Below are positions 22,951 through 24,198 of a DNA stretch of 24,198 nucleotides, piece by piece. The stretch's first letter is position 1, and every line of letters begins with the position of its first letter. Under the pieces are notes generated by a model that saw only the letters and a list, made by a program, of their open reading frames with translations, was not told the origin of the DNA and searched no databases. A program made the translations under genes and the position numbers. This DNA comes from DATEDA01 sp035286595 (GTDB taxonomy: Bacteria; Pseudomonadota; Gammaproteobacteria; Burkholderiales; SG8-39), in assembly GCA_035286595.1 (NCBI GenBank), contig DATEDA010000155.1, forward strand, positions 1-24,198, given 5' to 3'.

Positions 22951-23583
22951 ATGAGCGGCCTCGCTCTCGACCGCGACGCCGGCGTCCTCTGCCACGACGC
23001 GTTTGGGCGCTTCGATCCCGACGCGCGCGTCTGGCGCCCCGCGGCGCCGCAGGGTGTGCCCGTCGGCCTGCACGACGCGGTGCGCTGGCTGCAGCGCGAG
23101 AGCGGCCGCCCGTGCCGTGCGCCGGTCGGCGTGATCGGGGCGCGGGAGGCGACCGAGCCGCAGCTCGTCTTCGCGGCCGCGCTCGGGCGTGGGCTCGCCG
23201 GGCTGGGGGTCGTCGTGCTGTGCGGCGGCCTGGTCGGCGTGATGACCGCGGTATCCAGGGGCGCCGCGGAGGCCGGCGGCACCGTCGTCGGCGTGCTGCC
23301 GAACGGCGACTGGCGCACCGCGAACCCGTGGGTGACGATTCCGATCGCGACCGGCATCGGCGTCGCGCGGAACGCGGTCATCGCGCGCGCGGCGCTCGCC
23401 CTCGTCGCCGTGGGCGGCGGCTACGGCACGCTCTCCGAGATCGCCTTCGGCCTGCAGTTCGGCAAGCCGGTGCTCGGCTTCTTCGATGCCGAGCCGCTCC
23501 CCGGGGTGGAGCGGGTCACGACGGTCGACGAAGCGCTGGACCGCGTCGCACGCGTGGTGCTGGAGCTTCCCGCTGCCGGGTGA
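22951..23583 (+). CDS. SLOG-superfamily protein (TIGR00725-like)
   Basis: This 210-residue protein has a Rossmann-like nucleotide-binding domain of the SLOG/LOG type from about residue 57. The features are VGVIGAREA (59-66), VVLCGGLVGVMTAVSRGA (88-105), GVARN (137-141) and GGGYGTLSEIAFGLQFGKPV (155-174). The last corresponds to the PGGxGTxxE motif of LOG phosphoribohydrolases but has GGGYGT, as in the TIGR00725 group. An N-terminal extension (1-55) of unknown role precedes it, with SGLALDRDAGVLCHDAFGR resembling no family I know. Related proteins bind nucleotide-derived ligands; some LOG proteins cleave the riboside bond of nucleoside monophosphates. The true activity here is unknown. A 10-codon ORF (22922-22954) overlaps the start in ATGA fashion, perhaps by chance. 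Confidence 0.82.
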   Translation: MSGLALDRDAGVLCHDAFGRFDPDARVWRPAAPQGVPVGLHDAVRWLQRESGRPCRAPVGVIGAREATEPQLVFAAALGRGLAGLGVVVLCGGLVGVMTAVSRGAAEAGGTVVGVLPNGDWRTANPWVTIPIATGIGVARNAVIARAALALVAVGGGYGTLSEIAFGLQFGKPVLGFFDAEPLPGVERVTTVDEALDRVARVVLELPAAG

Positions 23584-23764
23584 CAGGCGCGACCCCCGCC
23601 CTGCGCCGAGCCAAGTTGTACCGCGCGGAGGGTACCCCGGTGGCATATACTTCGGCGCGCGTCGACACGGCTTGGTGGCCCTTGTTTCCTTTGTCGAATC
23701 TGCGGTTTAGCGCCTTCCCCCGGAGTTGCGACGGGCGCCGCTTCGCGCCTGCGAGGCGGCGCGG

Positions 23765-24198
23765 ATGAGCGTCGCGGTCGGCACCTGGAGGTCGGCGGCG
23801 AAGCCCTTCCGCTACGCGGCGGTGATCACCGTCGCGGCGCTGCTCGTGGGCGGCTGGACGGTCCTCTACGTGAAAGCGCGCGCTGTCGACCTCACCGCGG
23901 CGAACGAAGTCATGGCGGGGCTGCGCGAGCTGAAGGAAGTCGACGGCCGCTGGAATGACTGGCTGATCGGAACGCGGCTCGACACGCGCATCGCCGGCGC
24001 CGCCGTGCCGCGCTCGTCGGTCGAGCCGACGAAGCTCGGGCGGATCCACGCGCTGCTCGCGATCCAGGTGTTCTCGCTCGACAACCCCGTGCCGCCCGCG
24101 ACGCTCGTGGGCCTGAAGGAGGCGTTCGATCGCAAAGCGAAGGCGGTCGATGCCTTCGCCGCGGCGAGCGACGCGTATCGGCAGGCGGCCGCCGGCTA
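23765..24198 (+). CDS. Membrane-anchored sensor protein, N-terminal part (possible DAHL-type histidine kinase), cut by window end
   Basis: An open frame from ATG 23765 runs off the window (144 codons). After a short cytoplasmic start there is one transmembrane helix (about 18-36, YAAVITVAALLVGGWTVLY). Then comes an alpha-helical region with regularly placed charged residues (AVDLTAANEVMAGLRELKEVDGRWND and later LVGLKEAFDRKAKAVDAF). This pattern resembles the all-helical periplasmic ligand-binding DAHL domain found in proteobacterial sensor histidine kinases and chemoreceptors. The kinase or signalling part would be beyond 24198, so this call is tentative. Upstream, TATACT at 23646-23651 is a good -10-like sequence but lacks a suitably spaced -35. 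Confidence 0.55.
   Translation, partial: MSVAVGTWRSAAKPFRYAAVITVAALLVGGWTVLYVKARAVDLTAANEVMAGLRELKEVDGRWNDWLIGTRLDTRIAGAAVPRSSVEPTKLGRIHALLAIQVFSLDNPVPPATLVGLKEAFDRKAKAVDAFAAASDAYRQAAAG

Noticed and set aside
1..24198. CRISPR arrays, insertion sequences, phage genes, toxin-antitoxin pairs
   Set aside because: No spaced repeats, transposase or integrase motifs, terminal inverted repeats or recognisable toxin families were found on either strand.

Overview
The window looks like chromosomal DNA of a very GC-rich proteobacterium, most likely a betaproteobacterium. The reasons are a DUF4124 protein, a MexAB-OprM-type RND operon with a NodT-family outer-membrane lipoprotein, TTGA-N6-TCAA (FNR/ANR-type) sites, and strong GC bias at third codon positions, which produces many long antisense shadow ORFs. 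The lineage is inferred from gene content only. No rRNA, tRNA, CRISPR array, insertion sequence or phage gene was recognised.

Region 1 (1-7855) resembles the low-oxygen/dormancy survival clusters known from Burkholderia and Pseudomonas. A universal stress protein and a truncated phosphoribosyltransferase run leftward. A tightly packed set runs rightward: two-CBS protein, a GroEL paralog, nicotinate phosphoribosyltransferase (pncB), a Lon-family protease and a tandem Usp-like protein. The 343-bp divergent spacer carries two FNR/ANR-type sites, one facing each direction, and the right-hand one is at class-II spacing from a -10-like hexamer. The set suggests anaerobic induction of protein quality control, NAD salvage and nucleotide-sensing stress proteins. 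Region 1b (7871-9331) holds two exported proteins, a DUF4124 protein and a small protein made of two copies of one domain with its own TATAAT promoter.

Region 2 (9359-13059) holds a leftward adenine deaminase and Rieske oxygenase pair with an ATGA overlap, a divergent cold-shock protein, and an ACMSD-like amidohydrolase whose usual HxH metal motif reads FxH.

Region 3 (13083-15272) is a leftward pta-like/ackA pair for acetyl-phosphate and ATP generation. It fits the anaerobic theme of region 1, although no good FNR site was found next to it. A 37-codon ORF overlaps the pta-like start.

Region 4 (15576-21411) is a complete tripartite RND efflux operon (periplasmic adaptor lipoprotein, inner-membrane pump, outer-membrane channel lipoprotein) with no local regulator in the window.

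Region 5 (21412-24198) holds two uncharacterised proteins (237 and 106 aa), a SLOG/TIGR00725-type nucleotide-binding protein, and the start of a membrane-anchored sensor-like protein cut by the window end. The most interesting material is the FNR-controlled divergent island with an unusual GroEL (Asp52 replaced by Ser), followed by the adenine deaminase/Rieske pair.
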